Part shown: positions 12,640 to 20,644 of the stretch, in pieces
How the letters are laid out: the number at the start of each line of letters is the position of its first letter
How positions within the stretch are numbered: position 1 is the stretch's first letter
Assembly: GCF_040183065.1 (NCBI RefSeq)
Contig: NC_091123.1
Coordinates: 9,914,001 to 9,978,000, forward strand
Direction of reading: 5' to 3'
Origin: Periplaneta americana
Taxonomy: Eukaryota > Arthropoda > Insecta > Blattodea > Blattidae
Length of the DNA stretch: 64,000 nucleotides
The notes under the pieces: model-generated
What the model saw: the letters and a program-made list of their open reading frames with translations, nothing else
What the model was told of the DNA's origin: nothing
Databases searched by the model: none
Translations under genes and position numbers: made by a program

Positions 12640-15097
12640 GTCGTCATTATTATTAACACATTCAAAGATTGGACTCTTCACTCATCCCGAGGCTGAACTT
12701 GAGCAGACCATCTTATTTAGAGTATACAATATCTCTTTGTTCGTGATGTCCAAAGCTTGACTTGGATACGTGTCCCTGGTCATTTTTAAAATGTGATCCT
12801 GCCACTTCTTTTGATATCTTCTAAATGTTGTTGTTTTCTAATGCCAGGCGTGTGACAATAAAGTCATTTGACCTCTTGCACTCCAATATTTTTCAAACAT
12901 ATTGTGAATTTTATTAGTAACAACAATGTAATTTATTCGTCACAACAATAATTCCTTTCTACAATTCGCCTTAAACGCTCTCGTCAACAATTGCATTTTC
13001 ACTCAACACAGTATTCGTTATAGCACTCCACCGACGACAATGACAATTTACTTGGACTATTACGAACAACAATGAACTGTTAATCTTAACTAATATTTAC
13101 AAAGCACTATTTACAAATCAGAACTACCAGTTCTCAGTTCACAGTTCTTCTATCTCAGTCACTCGAGTTCACAGTATCTCGAACCACAGACCTTCAGAGA
13201 CAGTTCACTGTACTCGAACTCAGGTCCCTCCAACTGCGGTCCAGTGCACTCGAACTCAGGTCCCTCCAACTGCGGTCCACTGCACTCGAACTCAGGCCTT
13301 CAGATGCTGACGCAGTTGCGAACGCACACTCGAGTCGAACTCCGGTACACAAGACTGGCTTGCTTGCCCTGGCTTACTCACTGACTGAATAACTGAAAAC
13401 TGGAAACTGCTGTCGTTCCTTCGCGTCCGTAATTTATAACCACAGCGACGTAGCCTCGAAGGTTCCACGCGTCTCTAGAGATGGCACTCCAGAAAAAGCC
13501 AGAGCCCTCTCCTCTCTACCAGCACCAGATGCGCGCGCACTCTCGCTCCACTCTCTCGCCGCATTGGCCCTTTTCCCCTCTCCGCCGCGCGCCATCCCAA
13601 GTGCTCCGCGCGATCTTCTCTCTTGCGGGACGCTGGTCGTGAGTTCGAATCTCACGTCGCTGTCACAATATCATGGTCAGCCACTGAAGCACAGATTTTG
13701 AGGTGTTCCGAATCCATTTCTTGGTTTGAGTTGCACAATGGGCAATTCTATGCAGGTGCTTGGCCAAACAGTCATGGCCTGTTGCCAATCTAAATACAAT
13801 TACAGACGATTTTCGTGGTAAATCGGGAATTAACTGTGGATTATGACGCAGAGAGTTCCATTTTTCCCCTTGAGATTGTGTTACCACATTTTGTTTGTAC
13901 GGTCACACATCACTACTTTTGCTGTGGAACTTTTGTACTGCAGCTGCAAAAGTTGCGTGTCGTGTTGCTGCGCAATCCAAGTGCTGCAAAACTTGCGACT
14001 GGTGGTTACAATGTCATACTTCATACAAAGCACTTCACTAGAACTAAGTTATTTTTCCAGAGATCCGCAGAAAATGCTCCTTTTTCTATTAAAAGCTTCC
14101 TTTATCATTGCTATCCTCCTTTTGACTTCCTGGCAGCAGCTCATGTTACTGCTTATAGTACACCTCAAGTATTTAAAGCTATCCACTTACTCTACTGCCT
14201 CATTTAGAATTCACAGGTTTACCTTCTTTATTTTTCTTCCTGTGACCATGGTCTTCATTTTATTTTCATTTATCTTCATCCCATACTGTGGGAATAAACT
14301 TAGAAAATGCGTATCAGTCAACTAAGAGTAGCAAGGTAGCCATTTATGCAGCACAAGGGTATTTATATACTGTGTAATAATTAGTTTCATACAGAACAGA
14401 AATGTTACTTTTTCTTTGCTTGATTGTAAAGCTGTGAGAAGATTTATTCACGCTGAAGACAATACATACTGTTCTCCAACCAGGAGATTAACCGTGAAAG
14501 GAATGTGCTTACTATTGTGTCATCTATTGGAGCGAAGTAGATAGATAATATTACCGTTATAACTTCAGTTTGAAAAACATGCGCTCTCCTGCATATGTTA
14601 TTTCCTGTATGGAGGGATTAAAGGACCAGGAGATTAACCGTGATCTAATTTTGTAACTAGGGTAGTATAAGTATGTATGTATCAGTGTTATCGTTTGTGC
14701 TTTGAGAGTTAGCCAATGGCAATGTGTGTACCCAAGTGTGTGACCTTATGACATCAATCATTCACAGCATTACCCCGCTGTGTCTCATTCCCCTGAGACT
14801 TTCTCCTGGTTGGAGTACAGTAATCCACTTTACCAAAAAAAAATGTCACTTAGTGCCTTTTAATTCTCACCAATTCAAATGAAATGTTACTGTATAGATG
14901 TCTAAATTACTGTGTTGTCTGTCTGGAATGAGCCAGTAATATGAATAAGCAGGGAGTCTTCTTTTGGTGTAATAAGCTGTTGTGTTGTTTTGTCCCACAG
15001 CCCAAACATCCACCACACCGTGTCATTCGATGGAGCTGTGGAGGTCGTGAAGGCGCTGGAAGAGGTTCGAGTAGGCAAGGTCGTCATGACGATATGA
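1480..15097 (+). CDS. CRYZL1: CRYZL1, quinone oxidoreductase-like protein 1 (seven exons, N-terminus missing)
   Basis: Exons are 1480-1690, 3360-3428, 5345-5455, 8717-8967, 9813-9935, 12317-12468 and 15001-15097. They total 1014 nt and join in one frame to 337 residues plus TGA; human CRYZL1 is about 349. Family landmarks in order are a VLIQVKACGLS segment of the GroES-like domain, GHDIAGVVV, VVGILPLDYEQSG, DAAGCVGDSVRAYTALHYL, the dinucleotide-binding segment LDGASSFGSICIQLAHHWGAK, LLPSKHDII, AVGGRW, LQLDPP and AQQGRY. CRYZL1 belongs to the zinc-independent medium-chain dehydrogenase/reductase superfamily. An NADPH-linked reductase role is inferred from family, and the natural substrate is not established. 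About 20 N-terminal residues must come from an upstream exon not found here. Six of seven exons start after a clear AG. All introns but one have GT donors; intron 4 appears to use GC. The introns carry many transposons but the coding frame is clean, so the gene looks functional. Confidence 0.93.
1691..3359 (+). other. CRYZL1 intron 1, no identified element
   Basis: An AT-rich intron with a consensus gtgagt donor and a tgttgacag acceptor. No SINE head, inverted repeat or coding fragment is recognised inside it. Confidence 0.7.
3360..3428 (+). CDS. CRYZL1: CRYZL1 exon b
   Basis: The acceptor is gacag|gaatc and the donor gatgtcg|gtaagt; both junctions are phase 1. It encodes GILPLDYEQSGCSDFVMVQ and the following EFDV. 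This corresponds to the vertebrate segment VVGILPLDSEDPG, a distinctive CRYZL1 stretch. Confidence 0.9.
3565..4158 (+). pseudogene. NUMT: nuclear copy of mitochondrial ND5 inside CRYZL1 intron 2
   Basis: The T-rich sequence translates in shifting frames to recognisable NADH dehydrogenase subunit 5. In order it shows MSGLTIFIAGLG-like, NFEYD, LIMNILSIGFS, an ALF-like segment, LICAGMVIH, RDSQYIHFIGNLSFQVPLT, FYSKDLILE, FSTGLTVCYSFRLFYY and CGD. Insect ND5 has these blocks in the same order. At least three frame changes and stop codons break it, and the genetic context is nuclear (an intron between CRYZL1 exons), so it is a dead mitochondrial insertion of about 0.6 kb. Two residues conserved in most ND5 proteins (GM before PFLAGF) are altered. 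It contains an internal 42-bp repeat at 4023-4091. The left boundary is approximate; the right end abuts an inverted-repeat element. Confidence 0.9.
4160..4485. mobile_element. Foldback/MITE-like element with about 115-bp imperfect terminal inverted repeats
   Basis: The left arm (4160-4275) and the right arm (4370-4485, reverse complement) share 'gaagtcnatgtgaacaagtt', 'ttgtcaaNtaag', 'ttgatac' and 'gttgcaatgctgtaacgct'. The centre holds a long T run and a short unique part. There is no coding potential. A target-site duplication is not clear. The superfamily is unknown. Confidence 0.75.
4486..5344 (+). other. Rest of CRYZL1 intron 2, with a diverged inverted echo of the preceding element
   Basis: At 4685-4745 there is an inverted copy of 4470-4525: 'gagttacaatgtta', then 'tatttg', then 'gagggtcgaatt'. 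This suggests that the element at 4160 is part of a larger or duplicated inverted-repeat structure. A short (TG)n run sits at 5172-5190. The rest is AT-rich and unassigned. Confidence 0.55.
5345..5455 (+). CDS. CRYZL1: CRYZL1 exon c
   Basis: The acceptor is tttttttgcag|tgctg and the donor gacacag|gtggga; phase 1 on both sides. It encodes VLKPSTVSFVDAAGCVGDSV and RAYTALHYLGRLSSGDT, matching the family block that leads into the nucleotide-binding fold. It is the most strongly conserved exon in the gene. Confidence 0.93.
5456..6526 (+). other. CRYZL1 intron 3, left part, no identified element
   Basis: The GT donor is gtggga. The short open frames here have no recognisable motif, and no SINE head or terminal inverted repeats were seen. 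Confidence 0.5.
6527..7060 (-). mobile_element. LINE 3' end (RT C-terminal fragment) with (ACAAT)n tail
   Basis: On the minus strand, 7060 to 6719 encodes a 113-residue C-terminal piece typical of non-LTR reverse transcriptase proteins: HTPSASLSCYQEGVRYVAVK, IFNSLP, then LKKYLISHAFYSVSEF and a stop. About 190 bp of 3' UTR follows, then a simple-sequence tail of ACAAT units (TTGTA on the plus strand, 6527-6550), the usual LINE 3' terminus. The copy is 5' truncated, and its 5' side continues as an inverted segment at 7070-7157. Confidence 0.85.
7070..7157 (+). repeat. Inverted 5' segment of the same LINE
   Basis: This segment is the near-perfect reverse complement of about 6956-7050: gttctcttattttac, cctgctaatttct, actgattaagttatttcttc. 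The LINE's 5' part is therefore present in inverted orientation next to its own sequence, forming a roughly 90-bp hairpin. Confidence 0.85.
8084..8188. repeat. (AATAT)n microsatellite inside the Helitron
   Basis: About 20 pentanucleotide repeats of the AATAT type with a few interruptions, located within the Helitron body. Confidence 0.95.
8202..8598 (+). repeat. Helitron 3' module also found at the right edge of the window
   Basis: From 'aagggttcagaaccatagtg' onward this part matches 63884-64000 (aagggctcagaacc...gggccaagcgccatttact). The upstream sequences differ, so this 3' module exists independently of the 5' half seen here. Confidence 0.75.
8717..8967 (+). CDS. CRYZL1: CRYZL1 exon d, nucleotide-binding exon with probable GC donor
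   Basis: The acceptor is ctcgttacag|tgatag. It encodes VIVLDGASSFGSICIQLAHH through GADILVDQGIAQYPQ, including the glycine-rich NADPH-binding turn (GASSFG). The next exon requires a phase 0 junction. The only nearby phase 0 site is CAG|GCAGGT at 8967/8968, a good GC-AG donor. The nearby GT at 8972 would give phase 1 and bring a stop within two codons of exon e. Confidence 0.88.
9230..9686 (-). mobile_element. LINE 3' end fragment (family 1), interrupted by a hAT MITE
   Basis: The minus strand encodes the LINE C-terminal tail VERPEKKRPLGRLRHRWEGN, IKIDLREMGYD, then WINLAQGRDRW and AAMNLRV. The same tail appears at 44.7-45.4, 47.1-47.6 and 48.8-49.0 kb. The copy is split: 9230-9447 and 9654-9686 join once the 206-bp insertion is removed (a 'caactaacac' context before it, then ctctatatgcatttctggat). 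It lies in CRYZL1 intron 4. Confidence 0.88.
9448..9653. mobile_element. hAT-type MITE, 206 bp, nested in a LINE
   Basis: The terminal inverted repeats are CAGGCCTGCAGAACT at both ends. The flanking duplicates are CTGTATAT (9440-9447) and CTCTATAT (9654-9661), 8 bp with one mismatch, the length made by hAT transposases. Another copy of the same LINE (47.27 kb) shows the empty site. There is no coding potential. Confidence 0.85.
9813..9935 (+). CDS. CRYZL1: CRYZL1 exon e
   Basis: The acceptor is gtgttgcag|aattgt and the donor ttgcag|gtaagt; phase 0 on both sides. It encodes NCNIYDDNRLQNSMNLLPSK and HDIISCLAVGGRWVTSKANLQ. LLPSKHDII and VGGRWVT align with vertebrate LLPHKHDII and VGGHWVT. Confidence 0.92.
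10082..10232. mobile_element. hAT-type MITE, 151 bp, with perfect 8-bp target duplication
   Basis: GTCTAAGG flanks both sides (10074-10081 and 10233-10240). The termini are CAGTAGTGTCAGA and TCTGACAACGCTG, imperfect inverted repeats. It is in CRYZL1 intron 5 and has no coding. Confidence 0.88.
10546..10802 (+). mobile_element. SINE-A, full length, with target duplication
   Basis: The tRNA-derived head has an A-box-like 'tggctcagtcgg' and a B-box-like 'gagttcgatcccc'. The body contains 'gattacctgattgggttttttccgagg', broken here as gattacctgattggg then ttttttccgagg. It ends ..gtcgttaaataacc and a short A-rich tail. The direct repeat CATTGGAGT flanks it at 10537-10545 and 10803-10811. Pol III transcription with LINE-supplied retrotransposition is inferred from the family type. 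Confidence 0.9.
11035..11410 (-). repeat. Head-less SINE-A body segments in tandem, diverged
   Basis: Three successive diverged copies of the SINE-A body (gaggattcgcca, then ggcatttgcctt or equivalent, then tggttggggaaa) occupy this stretch without a tRNA-like head. Two of the junctions fall at about 11150 and 11265. The third copy resembles the SINE-C body more (ccgaaaattgcctggcatttg). Confidence 0.7.
12317..12468 (+). CDS. CRYZL1: CRYZL1 exon f
   Basis: The acceptor is gttgttgcag|ctggac (phase 0) and the donor accatccg|gtgagt (phase 2). It encodes LDPPNSRLMFLRCASIGFLF, EHAWMLSSAQQGRYQHILMD and IMEKVATKTI. It aligns with vertebrate LDPP...VQQGKYL...VMEKL. Confidence 0.93.
12602..12825 (-). 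mobile_element. Short LINE 3' remnant with (CAT)n tail
   Basis: A (CAT)n run at 12602-12638, shading into CGT and ATT repeats, caps about 170 bp that read like a minus-strand LINE 3' terminus (attcaaagattggactcttc, then atcccgaggctgaac). The assignment rests on layout (simple repeat at the 3' side, unique body, truncated) and not on protein homology. Confidence 0.45.
12903..13667 (-). mobile_element. Solo LTR of an LTR retrotransposon, 765 bp, with 4-bp target duplication
   Basis: The element has 5'-TGTGA...TCACA-3' ends (TG...CA rule) and an ATAT direct repeat on both sides (12899-12902 and 13668-13671). Read on the minus strand it has a GC-rich U3-like part, GGTTATAAATTACGG at about a third of its length (TATA-like), repeated 'cctgagttcgagt' units, and AATAAA motifs near the 3' end. 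No internal coding region is present, so it is a recombination-derived solo LTR. The superfamily is not provable; a 4-bp duplication fits Ty3/Gypsy or Pao. Confidence 0.82.
13215..13300. repeat. Short tandem duplication inside the solo LTR
   Basis: Two near-identical copies of about 47 bp (ctcgaactcaggtccctcca, then actgcggtccastgca) lie side by side, with a third partial unit (ctcgaactcaggcc) following. They lie in the LTR's presumed transcribed part. Confidence 0.85.
14005..14100 (-). pseudogene. Fragment of LINE family 2 reverse transcriptase region
   Basis: The minus strand carries FCGSLEKN and VKCFV, the same block that reads FCGPLEKELRK...VKCFVWSVALYGAETW at 58388-58560. Deletions break the frame. 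It is only a remnant. Confidence 0.65.
14469..14820. mobile_element. TA-flanked MITE, 352 bp
   Basis: The ends are CTGTTCTCCAACCAGGAGA and TCTCCTGGTTGGAGTACAG, inverted repeats with one mismatch near the tip, flanked by TA on both sides (14467-14468, 14821-14822). A TA target fits Tc1/mariner-type elements. An internal copy of 'accaggagattaaccgtga' occurs at both 14481 and 14627. There is no coding. Confidence 0.82.
15001..15097 (+). CDS. CRYZL1: CRYZL1 exon g, last coding exon and stop
   Basis: The acceptor is ttttgtcccacag|cccaaac, joined in phase 2 to exon f. It encodes (R)PNIHHTVSFDGAVEVVKALE EVRVGKVVMTI and TGA at 15095-15097. The EA.EA/VGK.V.. ending is the usual C-terminus of quinone-oxidoreductase-like proteins. 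Confidence 0.9.
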
Positions 15098-15892
15098 GCT
15101 TCTGTCGGCAAGAAATCTTGACGAATTAGCTAGCATCCCTAATTCTTGAAAATGCCGCCACAATGTTCCACCTTTCTCCCATTCCGTGGAGATTTAAAAC
15201 TGCGTATATCATGCTTTGTTCGTAAACTACACCCTGCTTTGAAGAGGAGGACTAGGGGTGAGATGAATTTGATCGAGGCCTCTACTTGTTGTTCTTAGAC
15301 ACTGCATCACGCCTTGGAGGGACCACAGCGCACTGGAGGTAATGAGAGATCAAATCAAAAGCGTTTTTCACTTCGTCCATTGTTAGGCTTCCACTATTTG
15401 TAGTTTTATGTTGATATTTCCAATGTGGGGTCAGTAGTGTAGTCACAAGAAGTTAGAAAAGATTCATTTAAAATTGTATGATCAGAGAAGTGTTGCAAGT
15501 TCACCTTGTTCTTTCTTTGGTTATCTTATTGCCAAGTCACAAAATTAAAAGTCTACATGTAATTTAAATTGTACATTCTTTCTCATTATACACATTATTA
15601 ATTTGATATATAGATGATTAATAATAAGAAAATTTTGTGGAAAACTTTTGGCGAACTGATTAGAATGTACGGTACTGAATTTCGGAATTTTTTTTTTTTT
15701 CCATTTGGAAAAGTATGTGTGTATTCAACACTCAGGATTTAACAGTGAATTTACCTTCCTTCTTGCTTCCAACATTTTAGCGTAACTTCCACAAAAGTCT
15801 CGAGAGATTTGCAATTTGACAGTGTTCCATGTCCAAATCTTCTACCTTTGTGCATAACAAGCATTTAGGGGAAGTCTATAAGCCGACCCAAT
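15098..15892 (+). other. Probable CRYZL1 3' UTR and downstream flank
   Basis: No intron-like or repeat signal was found. No canonical AATAAA is obvious in the first 700 bp, so the polyadenylation site is undetermined. Confidence 0.45.
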
Positions 15893-16790
15893 GAAGGTGT
15901 TTACCAAGAGGGCTATAATAGGAGAGAGGGTCTCATAAGCCGGATTAAGTGTAATCTGTCAAGAAGCTTTTCGCAACCATGAGTGGAGCACCACATACAC
16001 AAAAAATGGCGGGAATTTCAAGCGACTTCTCTGCACCTAACCATTATTTATATTCATATTTACATCAGTGTTTGAAATATAACCATCCTTATTACAATTT
16101 TTTCCTTTTTTCTCACTTTTTTGTGAAAAAAACTTAGCCAATACCATCAGCGTTTTCAGAATGTGATATCCCAGAAAGTAGAGGTAAGAAATGGGCTGCG
16201 AAATGATTTAGACATGACCAACCAAATCTGTTATGTTAGAATGCATCAGATTTATTTAGCAAGGATATTTTATTTCGTAGATATACATACAAACATCTAC
16301 TGTATATTGAAATTAACTGTTTGCTGTTTCCGGTAACATAAGATTTATAATTATGTAAGTGGCTAGAAAAATCTACCAATATATGAAATTAGTTTTATGT
16401 GATAACATTGCTATATATTGTAAATGCAAACTCACCTTTCACTATCTCCCACTTTTAAAGAAACATTTTGTGGGGTGACCACTACTCCTATTTCTGCAAT
16501 CAGGATACTCACATGTAATACATGTAGCCATTGCAATGTAACAGACAAATAAGAATTCTGTAACTAAAATTCAAAATATCTTCCTTAAAATGCATTTCCA
16601 AGACTAATAACTTAAACCAAGAGCACACATGTTAATTCTCCATTTCCAGGAGTCTAAATTTAGTGGCGGAATGTTGGTAAGAAACAATGTTAGGGCTCTA
16701 AATGGAGGCTGCTTAGAGTTAAAAGCAATTAACAGGAAAAAGATTGGATTGAACCCCTCTCTCCTATTATACCCTTCTTGGTGTTTACTG
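15893..16790. mobile_element. Element with about 40-bp inverted repeats, probable MITE or deleted DNA transposon
   Basis: The left end 'gtgtttaccaagagggctat' plus aataggagagagggt is mirrored at the right as ctctctcctattataccctt plus cttggtgttta. The interior of about 0.8 kb has no recognisable coding. The exact termini and target duplication are unclear. Confidence 0.6.
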
Positions 16791-16884
16791 AGGAAATCGT
16801 GACCATTAACCAAATTCTGAATTTTGGTGTTCTGCCATTAAATTTTTGTGATAGTGGAGTTAATTCTTCTCTTTATAAGCCATT

Positions 16885-17127
16885 TTATAGGTTCGTATGA
16901 AAAATAAATTGTAGGTCTAGTTTGTTTTTTTGTTTGTTGATTTTAGTTCCTTTTCTGGCTAACATATAAGCTTTCTCATTACCATTCAGTCCACAGTAGG
17001 CTGGGATCCATTGGAAAACTATATTCTTATTTAAATATTTTGATTCAACTGATGGCTTGGATTGCAGCTTTAGAATTGGATAGGGAAACTGTGTTTTTGT
17101 GTAGAATATAATGAGAAATTGTGTCAT
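16885..17127 (-). pseudogene. Diverged RNase H domain remnant of a LINE
   Basis: The minus strand encodes NIVFQWIPAYCGLNGNEKAY followed by MLARKGT, matching the RNase H block IVFQWIPSHCGILGNENADA LAKKGS in the copy at 28.8 kb. The catalytic-site-like ENAD has become EKAY, so the domain is dead. Confidence 0.8.
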
Positions 17128-17129
17128 TT

Positions 17130-18446
17130 AATGATAACTACTTTTGAAAATTTTGTATTTCGTCTAATACAAACAGTACCATATTTTTCTTCAAAGTAAT
17201 ATTGTAACATAAATCACGTACCTGCAACTTTTATGGCCTAAATGTCAGTCAGGCCTAGTCTTCACATAACGTGTTACAAGTTGTATTGTGACACTATAAT
17301 CATAAAAAGATTATTGGACATCCGTTCATTGTAAGGATATATATATTTTTTTACGTTCTTTCTATTGGTAAGCATAGTTATGATATGTTGATTTCTTCTA
17401 CTATAAAAATAGAGAAGGCAGGCATAGTTTCATTTTAAGTTTCTTAATCAACACGAACCAGCGATTCAAGTCGCGGAATTGTGAACACCAGTCTGCGATG
17501 CGATAGTACGATGTGTCGCGTATGTCGCATCATTGTAAATCCAGCATAACACTGGTTTTAAACATCCCCATCAATATCTAATTTGATGTGTTTTTTGTTT
17601 AAATTTAATTTAATTGAAATAATGTACTTATTTAGACTGGGAAGTTTAGAATGAGGTAACACTGTGATTTATCGGAAATGTATGCCCTCAGGTTGTAGAT
17701 GAAAAAGAATGGAGTATGCCAGGCTCTGTTTATGATAAACCAATAATCAAAGTTACCAAACGGCCACATTTATGTCCCCAGAAGTGCCAAATCTGTAGTT
17801 TTGTAAGGTTCCTAAAATTATAATGTTGTGAATAGAAAGATAATGTTCCGCAAGCACTTATGTTTGCTTCATTGTAGAAATATAGGATTGAGCGGAGGTG
17901 GGTTAAGGAACAGAGTTGCGAGATGTAACTGCAGTTAGCCTCAGAGATTGCTGCTGCTGTCAAATTGGACAAATATTATGGATTTATGTATTGATTTATC
18001 AATTCTTATGCTAATTTCAGTGTAGACACAATTTATTTATTGCCTTCCCGTTCATCAAACACCAATTTTTGTGAATAACGCCATTTGGGAAGGATAAGTG
18101 CGTCATAATGTTTATATATTTCTGTAGGGGTGAAAAAAAACATAGGAACTTCTTTGTTTACATCATGGTTCAGACTCATAAGCTCAGGTCTTGATAACTG
18201 TTTTTGCAGTAAATTCTTTGCACAGAACCATAAAAGAAGTGTCTATGTATCAATATACATATGCGAGAAATTTAATATAGAATTGTTGAATAACTAAAAA
18301 GTATATAAATACTTAAGTACATAAATCAGAACCTACGAAATCGCACAAAGTAGGGCGAGTTCCAGTTGATGTGTAGCCAAGGAAATCACATTTATAAAAA
18401 TTAATGTAATCATTTACGACTATAACCCCTGATCACATGCACTGTA
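17130..18446. other. Unassigned intergenic DNA
   Basis: AT-rich, with no repeat family, inverted repeat or coding motif recognised. Confidence 0.5.
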
Positions 18447-18448
18447 TA

Positions 18449-19382
18449 CAGTATGGTGACTTGGAATACGCACCATAAAGATTTCAATGCTAAAATTTAT
18501 ATTCTGTTATATTAGCTCCCCTAATTATGGAAGAAAATGTCCTTAAAATTTTTTGTAGAGAAAAAAGATTCTGCATCCAATCATACCATTAAAAACAATT
18601 TATGGCTGGGGATAAAAAAATCTAAGAAATAATATAATACCACAGTCTAGTATATACAGTTGCGAAGCTCAATACGTAGTAAATATGCAAACATTAGATA
18701 GTTGCTCACCACTAGGATCGCTAATATCGCCTCATTACAGGCAATGCAAAATAGAACCGTCACAGTCTATTGTTTCTAGCACCCTCAAAACTCAAGCTTC
18801 GTGACTGTATATGGTAGACTGTGATAATACTCCCATCACAGAAACTGCACTAATTTTTAATACGTGCTAATCATAGTTGACCATGGATTAGTAAAAATAA
18901 TTGAATGCAAAGATATTGTTGTTTATGGTTCATTTGTTAATCTGAGAAAATTATTCCATGAAAGAAAAAGTTCAAACCATTAAATGGTATTACACTGGAA
19001 ATAGTGCATGTAGAGTATTTGTGATATTCAGTGAGGAATATCCATTAAGAGTGGCACCGTCACATTGATGTCACATTCGTTTCCCTTTTAAATTTTATCA
19101 TAACTCTTTGGATCCTAAACTGTTTTGTTTTAAACACAAATGTCAGTTATCCATGACCTACTATAATTAAGTTTTCATTAAAGATGGTTATAATTACTTT
19201 TTAATGTTAATTAATTCCAAACACACTCATAATCAAAATATTAATTTAATATAACAAATGGATGCAGAATTTTTTCTCTACATTTTCATGACATTTTCTT
19301 TAATAATAATTAGGGGAGCTAATATATCAAAATATAAATTTAGTATTGAAATCTCTATTGTGCGTGTTCCAAGTCACCACTG
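18449..19382. mobile_element. Tc1/mariner-type MITE, 934 bp, long inverted repeats, TA target
   Basis: The termini are CAGTATGGTGACTTGGAA (left) and CAGTGGTGACTTGGAA (right, complement), and the inverted repeats continue for at least 130 bp: attagctcccctaattat, agaaaatgtc, gtagagaaaaaa.. and ttctgcatcc. TA lies on both sides (18447-18448, 19383-19384). No transposase remains. A second MITE is inserted inside it. Confidence 0.87.
18641..18823. mobile_element. 183-bp MITE nested in the 18.4-19.4 kb MITE
   Basis: The ends are CACAGTCTAGTATATACAGT and, reverse complement, CACAGTCTACCATATACAGT, continuing as cacgaagct. The direct repeat ATAATAC flanks it at 18634-18640 and 18824-18830 (7 bp perfect). 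The superfamily is not certain. Confidence 0.85.
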
Positions 19383-20644
19383 TATCAGTATATCAGATTG
19401 GTCATTCCCATGTTATGAAATGGTAACATAAAATGAGAACCACCACTAGAGCCTCCACCATTGAAAATGGATTTTGTGATAACAGCTACTAGATGGAAGT
19501 ACAGTTGCTCCATGTAATTCTATAAGAGTTATAAGTGACTTCTTTTGCAGTCACTAGATGGCAGCATAGTGAAATTGATAAAAATAGTTGCCTTGAAATT
19601 TTATTAATCTGTTATATGTGATCAGCGCTATAATTAAGTGTACTCTTTATAAATCCAGTGATTTGGTACGAAGTTTTTAAAATATATTTCAATTTGCATT
19701 GTTCTGTTGCCAGTAAAGAATTATCTGTCCAATACTTGCCACAGTTTTCAATATTACTGCCTCTGACCCTACCTCGAAGATGTAATTACTTTTTCACATA
19801 ATGTGTAAAGGAATGTGATGCAGTGTCCAAGAAATCCGAGTCTACATAGTGTACAAGTCGTTAAGCCACACCCCGTTTCTAAGCAAAGTGCTGAATCAAA
19901 AATGTGCCACATGAATCTTTCTATCTCCTTTACCAGAAATTTCTGATACACAGTTTAAATATGTATAGAGTCTTTACATGATTGTTAGTTACCCTGACCA
20001 ATATAGTATGTAAGACAACCATTCCAAACTGTCGAAAATCTGCAGACAGGTTTAGTATAGTTCAGTGCAAACAGCTTAAATCTGTCCAGCTTAAGAGTGA
20101 AACAATCAAATGTACGTGCATAGAATTCCTGCCTAAGCAGACAAGAGATCATTCAACATTGTGTGTTACCAAATTCATCGTGATAAATACATAACAGTTC
20201 TTGATTTTTGCAAGTTTATAGTTCTGATTAATTTTATTGTAATTTACAGTATATCTGAGAAAAATTAATTCAATTGTTTAGTAAGAAAAAAAGAAGCATG
20301 TTGTTTCCATGGCAACACAGGCCCAGCTGAAAGGAGTGACAATACAAATTGCTTTTTCACTATGAAGTTTCATTCTAGAGCTGAATGGATAAATAGAGTG
20401 TTGGCTATGCTGAGTTCATGAGTTCAAATCCCAACAATTCTAGGTAGAACAAAGATGGTTTTTGGGACAGGTTTTGCAGAGATATTCCCATTTTCTCCAC
20501 CATAAGTCCGCCATTAATAATTGGCATTCTTACTTAGAAATGGGATACCGCTGCATTATGCCATATTTTCTGGGATCGACTCCATGGGATCCACATTGAG
20601 AATGTTTTATACGGAGGAAGTAACCACAGGAGCCTGTTTTATAA
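19383..20644. other. Unassigned intergenic DNA with one weak tRNA-like SINE head
   Basis: At about 20380-20450 there is a weak tRNA-like head ('gctgaatggataaatag' and B-box-like 'gagttcaaatccc'), possibly an old SINE. The rest is AT-rich and unassigned. Confidence 0.4.

Larger units (their letters stand above)
12826..13895 (-). mobile_element. RNase H-type LINE 3' fragment, split by a solo LTR
   Basis: The minus strand 13887-13668 encodes QSQGEKWNSLRHNPQLIPDL, FRLATGHDCLAKHLHRI, as in the better copy at 28383-28922. After the 765-bp insertion the same LINE continues at 12902-12826 (ctccaatatttttcaaa, gcactccaat, aataaagtcatttgacctc) and ends with GTTGTT units. The coding part is frameshifted after HLHRI. 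Confidence 0.87.
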
